Shown here: in pieces, positions 43,659-51,284 of the stretch
Position numbering within the stretch: the stretch's first letter is position 1
Layout: every line of letters starts with the position of its first letter
DNA from: Flavobacterium cerinum
GTDB taxonomy: Bacteria > Bacteroidota > Bacteroidia > Flavobacteriales > Flavobacteriaceae
Reading direction: 5' to 3'
Assembly: GCF_024496085.1 (NCBI RefSeq)
Contig: NZ_CP101751.1
Location: 1,798,001 to 1,862,000, forward strand
DNA length: 64,000 bases
Notes under the pieces: generated by a model
What the model was told of the DNA's origin: nothing
The model's input: the letters and a program-made list of their open reading frames with translations, nothing else
Databases searched by the model: none
Position numbers and translations under genes: made by a program

Positions 43659-46415
43659 ATGAAAATAATGCACAACGAAAAAGAGAAAGAGACTCAGCAG
43701 AAAGTAGAGCAAAAAAACAGAGACAAACAAAATGATCGGGCTGTTGCTGTACCGGATAGCGGACGAACAAGTAACGAAACACTACAGGCAGACGACGCTA
43801 AAGCAGGCAAAACCGGAGATCTGAGTAGCAATAAAGCCACTCACGGCTCACAGTCGGCCTATGCCGAAGGATCGGAACGAATGTATCAGCAATTTCAGGA
43901 AAGTTTCGGACAAACAGGCGATTTAAACCATCCGGAGACACAAAAGAAAGAGCAGGATTATAAAGGGACACTGGGAATTTCGGGTCTGAGGGAATATTAT
44001 GATATGAAATCAGAAAAAGAAAGTTCCGGACAAGCTGTAGCGGTTCCGGCGGCGAATACACAGAGTCAGGATCCGCCGGTTAGCCGTTTGATAACCGTTC
44101 GTAAAGGACAACGTTTCAATAATAAAATCATTGCGAATCAGGATGATCTGAACCGTTTTGCCGAATCGGAAATGGGAATTACCCGTCAGTTAAACTGGAA
44201 TAAAGTACTATCGGATGCCGAAGTTCAGGCAATGGTAGCTAATGGTGGTACGGTTTGGTATACAATTAACGTAAAATCAAATGACATTCAGGAAGAAGCG
44301 AAATCATTGTCGGAAGACCGAAAAGGTTTTATAAAAGATGCCGGAAACAGTGCCGATTACATTCAGAACCTGCGTATACTGGATCTTTTAAAACAATTAT
44401 CCGATGAAGAAATCGCCGATTATAAGAGTAAAGTGTATACGGAAACCAACGATCCGGCGGCCATCGAAGCATCGTTAAAAGCCTATATCGAAAGTGTTAA
44501 GCAGCGACGTAAAGAACAGGACGAACACGAATCCGTTAAAACAAAACTATACGGATTGGAAGCGTTATACGAACAGTATATCCGATTTTCAAAAACATCA
44601 GCAAGTACAACCTATACGGCTACCGGAGGGATTCCGGTAACTGTGGTTAATACGGAGTATGAATCGGACAAACAAAAATTAACCAACGATTTAATTGCCA
44701 ATGGTTTTAAAGGAGGTATAGCCGAATTTAAAAAATTTATTGAAAGTTATGAGAACGGTTTCGAAAGTAAAACAGCACAGATTGGTATTGATTACCTGCA
44801 ACAATACAAACATTTCTTATTTGAAGAACAAAAGAAACTAAGTAATGAGGCTTATCTTGAAAAGTTACTAAGTCAGTTAAAAGCAACGGGTGCCAAACAA
44901 AAATTTGATGCGGCAGACAGGGCAAAAAGTAGTGCCTCCGTATTGCATTATGCAGATAAACCATCAGCACAGGAGCGTTCTTTTCAGATGGAAATGAAAG
45001 CGGAAGCGGATCAGAAACAGGCCGAAGCCGAAAATAATATAGCCGATTTCACGAATCTGACACCGTTAGTAATTGATGAAGGTTTTGACAGTGAAGGTTT
45101 TGCTAATTGTAGTAGCACAGCTGAGATAAAAAGCTTTTTACAGTCGTATATTCTGGAGAAAAATGAAAAAGCTAATGATGCCATAGATAAGATCCGAAAT
45201 AACCCGGAACATGTTTATGAACTGGATAAACTTTTTGAAACGGCCAGACAACAGGAACATATTGAAGACGGTTCAATTTACGACCGAATCCTGAAAGCAA
45301 AATACGAAGAAATTCATAAGTATGACGTATTAAAAGCGGTCGGATTGGGTATTTTGGCACTGGCGATTATTGTCGTTACCTGGGGAGCGGCTACTCCGGT
45401 TGTCGTTGCCGGCGGAATCATCTCAACGGGTATCAGTATTGGTCTTGCGTATGAAGCAATTGATGAATATAAAACCAAAAAAGGTTTCCACGATGTCGGA
45501 TTGCTCAGTGAAGATCCTAGCGTGGCCTGGGTGGTTATAGCCATTGCAGGTGCGGCACTAGATGCGGGCGCTTTGGCAGCGGTGTTACGATCAGCAAAAC
45601 CGATTACATTGGCAGCAAAAGCCTTTAATGATGCGGAAGATGCGGCAAGTGCCTTAAAGAAGTTGGGAGATGATCTGGCAAAAATCGAAGGACTTCATAA
45701 AAAAGTACAGGAAAATATTCTGAAGCAGGCCAGAATAAAAGCCCAGGAACAAAAAATAATGGCAAGTTTTGCGCAAACCAGAGGAATGGCCTTATCATCA
45801 CTTCCATTACTGGTTCAAACGGGTGAATTACTGGCGCGTGCCGTATTTGCAATCCGAAAAGGAATCGTTACATTTGATAGTTTCATTGCCGAACTTAGGC
45901 TGGCTAAAGTAATAAGTGATGCCAGTTTAAGCCCGGAAGATCTGGTATCGATAAAAGAAGCTTTTGGTAAAGCGAAAGCATTTGGGAATAATGAAGTACT
46001 GGCAGCAGATTTAGGGAAAATTCTGGAAGAAGGAAATAGTGCAAAATTAAAAGAGTTTTTAGATTTTTCGGATGAGTTTTTTCGGATCAACTGGGATCAT
46101 AAAAGTGATAAAACGTTTGGGCATGCTTTTCTAAGACATGGTAAAAAACGATTTACAAATTTAATCGACCGGGCAAATACATTGAAAATACCGCAAGGTG
46201 TTTGGATGGATGATGCCAAAGCGGCCGAACTTATAAAACAAAATTGGAGAAATTTTGTTGTAGGTGAAAATATAATTGATATTCCGCCGGGATTGGGGAA
46301 AGTAATACTACCCGATGGGAGGGTTATTGAAAACGTTATTAAAGCAGTAGTGGTTAAGAACCCAAAAGGAGCAACAAACTTAATAAACACAGCATATCCA
46401 AAAATAATAGAGTAA
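43659..46415 (+). CDS. Large polymorphic-toxin-like protein
   Basis: A 918-residue protein without a signal peptide. Order: a disordered polar N-terminus (about 1-150, Gln/Glu/Lys/Asp-rich), an alpha-helical coiled region (about 200-545), a hydrophobic stretch (about 555-655) with KAVGLGILALAIIVVTWGAA, then GGIISTGISIG and VAWVVIAIAGAALDAGALAA, resembling pretoxin membrane segments, further helices, and a compact C-terminal domain of about 115 residues (FRINWDHKSDKTFGHAFLRHG ... GVWMDDAKAAELI ... VLPDGRVIENVIKAVVV). Modular length, a distinct tail and an immediately following small acidic gene are the classical toxin-immunity pattern. The His/Lys/Arg-rich tail may be an RNase-type fold, but I cannot name it. 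No VgrG, PAAR or RHS repeats are seen. Confidence 0.7.
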   Translation: MKIMHNEKEKETQQKVEQKNRDKQNDRAVAVPDSGRTSNETLQADDAKAGKTGDLSSNKATHGSQSAYAEGSERMYQQFQESFGQTGDLNHPETQKKEQDYKGTLGISGLREYYDMKSEKESSGQAVAVPAANTQSQDPPVSRLITVRKGQRFNNKIIANQDDLNRFAESEMGITRQLNWNKVLSDAEVQAMVANGGTVWYTINVKSNDIQEEAKSLSEDRKGFIKDAGNSADYIQNLRILDLLKQLSDEEIADYKSKVYTETNDPAAIEASLKAYIESVKQRRKEQDEHESVKTKLYGLEALYEQYIRFSKTSASTTYTATGGIPVTVVNTEYESDKQKLTNDLIANGFKGGIAEFKKFIESYENGFESKTAQIGIDYLQQYKHFLFEEQKKLSNEAYLEKLLSQLKATGAKQKFDAADRAKSSASVLHYADKPSAQERSFQMEMKAEADQKQAEAENNIADFTNLTPLVIDEGFDSEGFANCSSTAEIKSFLQSYILEKNEKANDAIDKIRNNPEHVYELDKLFETARQQEHIEDGSIYDRILKAKYEEIHKYDVLKAVGLGILALAIIVVTWGAATPVVVAGGIISTGISIGLAYEAIDEYKTKKGFHDVGLLSEDPSVAWVVIAIAGAALDAGALAAVLRSAKPITLAAKAFNDAEDAASALKKLGDDLAKIEGLHKKVQENILKQARIKAQEQKIMASFAQTRGMALSSLPLLVQTGELLARAVFAIRKGIVTFDSFIAELRLAKVISDASLSPEDLVSIKEAFGKAKAFGNNEVLAADLGKILEEGNSAKLKEFLDFSDEFFRINWDHKSDKTFGHAFLRHGKKRFTNLIDRANTLKIPQGVWMDDAKAAELIKQNWRNFVVGENIIDIPPGLGKVILPDGRVIENVIKAVVVKNPKGATNLINTAYPKIIE

Positions 46416-46418
46416 CAT

Positions 46419-46931
46419 ATGAAATTTGACCTGATATATAAAGATTTAAAAAAGTTAAACGATTTTGAATATGAAATCTACGAAGGCGACAGCGATTATC
46501 TGAATGCTTACATCGGTGTGATTCAGGATGCATTGCGAGCGTCTGAAAATGTTACGTTTGAACTGAACTGTTTAGGGGAAGACTGGAATGTGATGGTTTT
46601 CTATGATTTTTCGCTTTTCACGGAACATTTACTGGATATTTACCAATTGTGTGACAAAGAAAAAGACGCTTCCTATGCCATGTGGTATTATGAAGATGGA
46701 ATTGACAGAGATATTTTATTTACCAAAGTTGATCATGATACCGTTAAAATAGAAAACGTATCGGGCGAAAAATGGATTACTCCGATTTCGGCCGAATATA
46801 TGACCACAAGCGGATTAAAAGCAGAATGTGTCAATTTTGTACAAAAGATAAAAGAAGCGATAAGTATGCTATACCCGGAAATTAATGAACTGGAAATGAT
46901 ACAGGAATGGTATCGAAAGTTTGGTGTATAG
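46419..46931 (+). CDS. Probable immunity protein for the upstream toxin
   Basis: A 170-residue acidic cytosolic protein (MKFDLIYKDLKKLNDFEYEI..., with CLGEDWNVMVFYDFSLF and AMWYYEDGIDRDILF) starting three bases after the toxin stop. No membrane span or signal is present. Small acidic proteins in this position usually bind and block the toxin domain. The specific Imm family is not recognised. A terminator follows at 46961, closing a two-gene unit. Confidence 0.65.
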   Translation: MKFDLIYKDLKKLNDFEYEIYEGDSDYLNAYIGVIQDALRASENVTFELNCLGEDWNVMVFYDFSLFTEHLLDIYQLCDKEKDASYAMWYYEDGIDRDILFTKVDHDTVKIENVSGEKWITPISAEYMTTSGLKAECVNFVQKIKEAISMLYPEINELEMIQEWYRKFGV

Positions 46932-46960
46932 TAAACTGTACTTTAAATAAAGTAAATCAA

Positions 46961-46988
46961 AAATGGGGTTATAGTAACCTCATTTTTT
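46961..46988 (+). terminator. Terminator after the immunity gene
   Basis: AAATGGGGTTA (46961-46971) pairs with TAACCTCATTT (46975-46985), one G-U pair, loop TAG, followed by a T-run. Confidence 0.8.
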
Positions 46989-47095
46989 GTTTTAAAGGGA
47001 TGAGTAATCCGTTTGGGATTATTTTCTAAATTAGTGTCGCTTTAACATGGGAATCTGTGGTTTTGCTTTACAGATAACCGGAAAACCGTATAAAA

Positions 47096-47764
47096 ATGAA
47101 AGATAAATTACAATATTGGATCGGCTTAAGTGTTTTTTTAATGGTCGTTTTTACGAGTTGTACCGATCGGCAACCGGCAATCAAAGAAATAAAAATAGAA
47201 CCAGATGAAGTAGGGATAATCGGTTACGGATCACTCACATCGGTTAAAAGTATGGAAAGCAGTTTGGGTAGGGAATATAAAGGAATATTTGAGGTCACCC
47301 GCTTAAAAGGATGGAAACGGAAGTGGAATGTTTTTATGCCGAATGAAGGAGAATACAAAAAGTTCTATTATCTGGAAAAGGATAGTGCTGTTTTTCCGAA
47401 ACGTATTATTTATCTGAATATCGAAAAAGATCCCGATTCGTTTCTGAATTGTTGTTTGTTTGTCATTAAAAAAGACGACTTGCTGAAATTCGATCAAAGA
47501 GAATGGATTTACAGTAAGGAAGATGTTTCCGATGATCTGGAAAACATAAAGATTGTAGGAGGAAAGGTATATGCTTATGTGGCATTGGATCAGTTTATCC
47601 TAAAAGAACCGGCTTCAAAAAATGAGGCAGCCATAAGAAAGACGTACCTCGATATTTTAGATGCTGCTTTTCTGGATTTAGGTGAAAGCTATAAAAAGGA
47701 GTTTTATAAGACAACTGAGGCTTTTCCGGATTCGATTGTAGTTAAGGATTTGAAAGTGAAGTAG
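47096..47764 (+). CDS. Lipoprotein with gamma-glutamylcyclotransferase-like fold
   Basis: A 222-residue protein with a lipoprotein signal (lipobox VFTSC, Cys about 22) and then a GGCT-like domain: the phosphate/substrate loop GIIGYGSL at about 42-49 and a later FDQREWIY whose Glu matches the catalytic acid position (xRExxY) of GGCT/ChaC proteins. The family cyclises gamma-glutamyl amines to 5-oxoproline. Export as a lipoprotein is unusual and suggests a periplasmic peptide or surface substrate. It sits in the toxin-immunity array, so it could have another role there. Confidence 0.65.
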   Translation: MKDKLQYWIGLSVFLMVVFTSCTDRQPAIKEIKIEPDEVGIIGYGSLTSVKSMESSLGREYKGIFEVTRLKGWKRKWNVFMPNEGEYKKFYYLEKDSAVFPKRIIYLNIEKDPDSFLNCCLFVIKKDDLLKFDQREWIYSKEDVSDDLENIKIVGGKVYAYVALDQFILKEPASKNEAAIRKTYLDILDAAFLDLGESYKKEFYKTTEAFPDSIVVKDLKVK

Positions 47765-47941
47765 CTTTTATTATTACGGGTACGAACGTTATGCTCCTGT
47801 AAACAGAGCGGAATAAAAAACGGTATCTGAGAATTATATATCACATGTTTGAGAGATAATCCTTACTTTAGCGATAGCTATGTCAGATCCTATACTGTAT
47901 AAGTAAAGTAGGATCGGGTCAAATAACTTTAAGTCAAATAT
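47765..47941 (+). other. Intergenic region with a small hairpin
   Basis: No gene is seen. GATCCTA (47886-47892) and TAGGATC (47909-47915) are inverted repeats upstream of the gene at 47942 and may be an operator or leader hairpin. Confidence 0.35.
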
Positions 47942-48448
47942 ATGGTCGTACAATTCGAAAAAGAAACAGATGGTGTTTTGTTATTATGTTCCAAAAAAGG
48001 GTTAAAAAAGTATTATGAAAAACGTGAATTTAATTATGATTTTCCGGAAGGAATAATTCCATTAGTGAATCAGGGCATTATTGCAGCCATTGTTACAGAA
48101 AGTGGGGATGATGTTACGGGTGAGATTCTTGTAATGGAAGGAATGAATGATAAAGAAAATTATACTCTCTCATCAGAAAATAAACTCTTTATCGAACCGG
48201 AGGACGACATATTTGTTTTGTCACATAGTGAATTTACTCAGATTTGCGATCAGTATCAGGGTGATATTGACCGTTTTGATTTTTGGAACGAAAAAATAAT
48301 GATTTCAAATCTTAGAAGTGGCTGGGCATTTTTATTTATACATACAAAAGTGTCGGATGAAATCCCCTATATCAACATCATATTTCAATTGACATTTTCG
48401 ACTATTGAACCGCCTTATGAAAATGTAAACTCAATTAGTGCGGTTTAA
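47942..48448 (+). CDS. Hypothetical protein, possible immunity protein
   Basis: Not recognised. A 168-residue acidic soluble protein (MVVQFEKETDGVLLLCSKKGLKKYYEKREF, ITESGDD-like acidic turn, then EPEDDIFVLSHSEFTQICDQY, and a Trp-rich end SGWAFLFIHTKVSD). No signal peptide or membrane span. Its place between the GGCT-like lipoprotein and two imm11-like genes, and just before a hairpin repeat, suggests an orphan immunity or accessory gene. Confidence 0.55.
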   Translation: MVVQFEKETDGVLLLCSKKGLKKYYEKREFNYDFPEGIIPLVNQGIIAAIVTESGDDVTGEILVMEGMNDKENYTLSSENKLFIEPEDDIFVLSHSEFTQICDQYQGDIDRFDFWNEKIMISNLRSGWAFLFIHTKVSDEIPYINIIFQLTFSTIEPPYENVNSISAV

Positions 48449-48463
48449 TTTAGAAGTATAAAC

Positions 48464-48488
48464 CGCTAGTGTGAGCGTCCCGTTCGTG
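48464..48488 (+). repeat. Hairpin repeat, copy 1
   Basis: A 25-base element (CGCTAGTGTGAG... to ...TTCGTG) 16 bases after the gene ending at 48448. It matches the copy at 50097-50121 at 21 of 25 positions. The core GAGC-GTCCC-GTTC can fold as a short stem with one G-U pair. It resembles a REP-like dispersed element. Confidence 0.65.
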
Positions 48489-48550
48489 CCAATAAAGTCT
48501 CCCCGTAGCTATAGAAGAATAAAATAAAATAATAAAATCTAAAAAAAGTT

Positions 48551-49180
48551 ATGTCAAATTTTGTCAGAATAATGAGCTACCAAAGAGATGGTGATTTATA
48601 TTACACGAATATAGAGAACATCAATAAAGAAGCTGAAAAATTAGAATTCGAAGGCGTTTTAATTGAAGATATCGGAGATCCGACAATTAAATTCCGAAAT
48701 AAAAAAGCAAAAATAACAGATTATATAATGGGAATCGGGCGTTTTCCGATTGTCTCAACCCGGTTTAAAGATTTATTAAGTTCGCTTCCGGATAGTGAAT
48801 ACATTCAGTTCATTAAATGTAAGTCGAATTATTTCAAACAAACAGAAGAATTTTGGATAATGAATATCCTTGAATTAGTTGATTGTTTTGACTGGGAAAA
48901 AAGTGAATACGTAAAAAGAACAAAATATAGTAATCCGAATGAATTTTGGCCGGATGATGTTACAAAAGTGGAAATGATTGATGAAAAAACGAACGGAAGA
49001 AATATTTTTAGAGTACTTGATTTTCCGACGTATATTTTCATCAGTAAACAGTTGGAGGGGCTTATTTTAGAGAATAAAATAAAACTGACTTTAGTAAGGA
49101 CACAAGATTTAACACAGGTTATAGATGCTGATCCGAATGATCCGGGATTAGCGAGATGGGGGCATGAAAATTTAGATTAA
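48551..49180 (+). CDS. imm11 family (DUF1629-like) immunity protein
   Basis: A 209-residue protein whose C-terminal half (GRFPIVSTRFKDLLSSLPDSEYIQFIKC ... FRVLDFPTYIFISKQLEGLILENKIKLTLV) fits the DUF1629/imm11 family. These cytosolic proteins accompany nuclease-type polymorphic toxins. The cognate toxin is not in the window unless it is the fragment that follows. A second family member lies at 49390. Confidence 0.72.
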   Translation: MSNFVRIMSYQRDGDLYYTNIENINKEAEKLEFEGVLIEDIGDPTIKFRNKKAKITDYIMGIGRFPIVSTRFKDLLSSLPDSEYIQFIKCKSNYFKQTEEFWIMNILELVDCFDWEKSEYVKRTKYSNPNEFWPDDVTKVEMIDEKTNGRNIFRVLDFPTYIFISKQLEGLILENKIKLTLVRTQDLTQVIDADPNDPGLARWGHENLD

Positions 49181-49386
49181 AAGAATATTTAGCCGGAAAA
49201 AAACGCCTCAGGTTGGCGCGGGCAGAGGGTTATAAAAATATTCTAAAGACAAGCGTTGAAGTAGTGACAGAGAGAAAGATGAAATTATTTATGGAAGATT
49301 TTGCTAAAGAAATCGATGAAATTATTGAGGCTAGTTTAAAGTCAGATAAACCTTTAAAAATTGACTTATTAATTTTTCAATTATAA
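49168..49386 (+). pseudogene. Open fragment resembling a toxin C-terminal tail
   Basis: An uninterrupted frame of 72 codons runs from just after a TGA to a TAA at 49384-49386 and reads ...YLAGKKRLRLARAEGYKNIL..., later KMKLFMEDFAKEIDEIIEASLKSDKPLKIDLLIF. It overlaps the end of the previous gene by 13 bases and has no good start until an internal ATG at 49279. The basic GKKRLRLARAEGYK looks like the tail of a secreted toxin. I read it as a displaced 3' toxin fragment, as left by module recombination. Confidence 0.45.
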
Positions 49387-49389
49387 AAA

Positions 49390-50070
49390 ATGAAAAAAGT
49401 AAATTATTATAAAATAAATTACTCAGTTGATAAGAAAATAACTGGAGCCAAAGATTCCCAGATTATTAATTTTATTGATCCTGAGAATAATAGTGTAGAA
49501 AGAACTAAAAAATATTCATATATAGGATTAGATCACGTAGATTCTTCTCTTGATTTTACAAAATTTAAAGCCGATGACAAAGCAAAGGTAACTGATATTC
49601 TAAGTAGTAATTTCTTTTCAAGCTATTACATTATAAGTGAAAAATTCAAAAAAATAATTGAAGATTTTACGTTTCATAATGTCCGTTTTTTGGACTCAGT
49701 AGTTACATTTAAAAACAATAAGTATAATTATTTTATTCTTAGTATTATTGAAAGAATTGATATTGTAGATTTTTCAAAGTCAACACTTATTTTAGATAGG
49801 GTTTCTCCAATGCTTAGATTTGGAGGAGATATTATAGAAGTAACTTCAAGCGAGGATTATTCTTTAAAGTCGGCTAAAATATGGGATGAAAAAGGTTTTG
49901 GTTATGGATTGATTCCGACACAGATTGTATTAAATTATAGGTCAGATTTAGTTAAACTTCCGTTCGGAATCACCTTAATATCTGAAGAGTTAAAACAAAA
50001 AATAGAAGAAGAAAAACTTACAGGAATAGTATTTGAAAAAACAGAAAGTGAGTTCTATTTGAAAGATTAG
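49390..50070 (+). CDS. imm11-like immunity protein, second copy
   Basis: A 226-residue protein (MKKVNYYKINYSVDKKITGAKDSQ ... FSSYYIISEKFKKIIEDF ... FDSVVTF-like strand ... LPFGITLISEELKQKIEEEKLTGIVFEK) with the same overall plan as the gene at 48551, including the final ...ISEELKxKIExxKLTGxxF helix-strand. It is more diverged and distinctly A/T-rich, which suggests separate acquisition. It begins four bases after the toxin-tail fragment, as expected for an immunity gene paired with that toxin. Confidence 0.6.
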   Translation: MKKVNYYKINYSVDKKITGAKDSQIINFIDPENNSVERTKKYSYIGLDHVDSSLDFTKFKADDKAKVTDILSSNFFSSYYIISEKFKKIIEDFTFHNVRFLDSVVTFKNNKYNYFILSIIERIDIVDFSKSTLILDRVSPMLRFGGDIIEVTSSEDYSLKSAKIWDEKGFGYGLIPTQIVLNYRSDLVKLPFGITLISEELKQKIEEEKLTGIVFEKTESEFYLKD

Positions 50071-50083
50071 ACTAATTTATCTC

Positions 50084-50644
50084 TTACAGAACCCCTCGCT
50101 GGTGCGAGCCTCCCGCTCGTGGGACTAGTCCTAAAATAGGTTGCCTTTTTTGTTTTGGCTTAAAGTATTTTTTTCGGTTGTAGATAAAATACAAAAAGGT
50201 TGCAATTAGCCCTCCGATTCCGATATAAATTCCAATACTTTGCTTGTTTTCAAATTCCGATTTATTGATCAAGACTTTATTGTTTCGTTCAACCTGAATA
50301 AGATTAATATTTACATTTTCACGTTGATCTTCATTTTCGTAATAATATAGCGTTAATTGGTCTCCGGTATTTATTAGTGCGATCAGATCGTCATAATTAT
50401 TTGACATTCTATATATTCCCAATTTTTTATTGACCTGCTTAAGTTTAATAAAGAAAACGTCACTTGTTTTTCCTTTACTCCCATATTTTAAGTCAATTCC
50501 ATGATCTTCTACAATACCGGTAATTTTGTCTGCTTTAGTTAAATCGATGTTTTGATTTTTGAATCCTAAAAAAACTAAAAAAACAGATAGTAGTGTAGGT
50601 AAGGCCAGTTCGAATATGAATTTTGCTTTTTTATTTCGTTTCAT
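50084..50644 (-). CDS. Two-span membrane protein with repeat-derived C-terminus
   Basis: Not recognised. A 186-residue protein with membrane segments at about 9-27 (FIFELALPTLLSVFLVFLG) and 136-156 (IGIYIGIGGLIATFLYFIY), flanking a soluble strand-rich domain (KITGIVEDHGIDLKYGSKGKTSDVFFIKLK). The last ~16 residues (LGLVPRAGGSHQRGVL) are encoded by hairpin repeat copy 2, so the original C-terminus was probably shorter and insertion extended the frame. Unknown function; may be an immunity or envelope protein. Confidence 0.55.
   Translation of the reverse strand: MKRNKKAKFIFELALPTLLSVFLVFLGFKNQNIDLTKADKITGIVEDHGIDLKYGSKGKTSDVFFIKLKQVNKKLGIYRMSNNYDDLIALINTGDQLTLYYYENEDQRENVNINLIQVERNNKVLINKSEFENKQSIGIYIGIGGLIATFLYFIYNRKKYFKPKQKRQPILGLVPRAGGSHQRGVL
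50097..50121 (+). repeat. Hairpin repeat, copy 2
   Basis: A 25-base element (CGCTGGTGCGAG... to ...CTCGTG), 21 of 25 bases shared with copy 1. The core CGAGC-CTCCC-GCTCG is a perfect 5-bp stem. It lies inside the 3' end of the minus-strand gene at 50084-50644. Confidence 0.65.
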
Positions 50645-50834
50645 GCTTTGGTCGTTATTATTTTTAGCATCGATACTTACTGCTCAAGAACAAATGAAAA
50701 ATTTAACGGGTTTTGGGCTAAAATAAAACAAAAAACTAAGATTGAGTAATGTTGAAATAATTAGGATGGTAAAATTTGAGCCTACAATCTTCCCGATTGC
50801 AATAGAGATTTGGTAAAGTGTAGGTGTAAAATGA

Positions 50835-50864
50835 AAAAAGCTGAACATTTCTGTTCAGCTTTTT
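50835..50864. terminator. Terminator next to the left tRNA remnant
   Basis: AAAAAGCTGAACA (50835-50847) and TGTTCAGCTTTTT (50852-50864) form a perfect 13-bp stem with loop TTTC. On the minus strand it lies just after the tRNA-Pro remnant, so it may be the original tRNA-Pro terminator separated by island insertion. Confidence 0.8.
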
Positions 50865-50939
50865 GTCGGGGTGGCAGGACGACCTGCCTATTCCTTAATC
50901 CGTTGATTTTATTGGTGTTCTCAAGTACTCTTCCAAAAA

Positions 50940-50958
50940 GGGTAGCCGAATAGGTCTC
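50940..50958 (+). repeat. Nested island-end repeat, left copy
   Basis: GGGTAGCCGAATAGGTCTC, 17 of 19 bases identical to 57967-57985 in the same orientation. Confidence 0.7.
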
Positions 50959-51126
50959 ATTTTTTTTGACTTGCTTTGCAGTCTTTTTTAGACCTGTTAA
51001 CTTCTATTGCCAGTCAGTCAAAGTATATTATTAATGTAAATGTATTAAAAATTTAAGTCGAAAACAAGCAAAAAAGATATAACAAAAAGCTCAATTAAGA
51101 ATAGACCCGTCATTGAAATCCAAAGT

Positions 51127-51153
51127 TTGACTTTGTAATATAAGGTATATTTG
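51127..51153 (+). promoter_or_regulatory. Promoter-like pair upstream of the HEPN/Toprim gene
   Basis: TTG at 51127-51129 and TATATTTG at 51146-51153, spaced 16 bases, close to the Bacteroidota TTG-N17-23-TAnnTTTG pattern. It would give a leader of about 125 bases. Confidence 0.45.
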
Positions 51154-51284
51154 TATTTAACTTTGAGAAATAAAAGATGAACAATTGAAGTTGATTTTAT
51201 CACTTTTATGTGAGCAAAAATTGACTAAGCTTTGGGCGGTTCTCTGGTAGATCAATTAGAAATTTAAATATAGTTAATATAAAT

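Larger units (their letters stand above)
50645..51284. other. Left island junction, no gene
   Basis: No coding sequence is supported. In order the region holds a terminator (50835-50864), a tRNA-Pro 3'-end remnant (50864-50879) continuing as a degenerate T-arm, a 19-base repeat shared with the right end (50940-50958), a bulged hairpin with T-runs (50968-50983), an AGGTCT...AGACCT dyad (50952-50957 and 50990-50995) and a promoter-like pair at 51127-51153. Confidence 0.65.

Noticed and set aside
43659..46415. RHS or DUF4157 injection-system protein
   Set aside because: No YD repeats, no HExxH-type protease motif and no RHS core signature; only the modular toxin layout is supported.
50864..50890. 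Complete second tRNA-Pro gene at the left island end
   Set aside because: Only the acceptor 3' strand and a damaged T-arm are present; the anticodon and D arms are missing.
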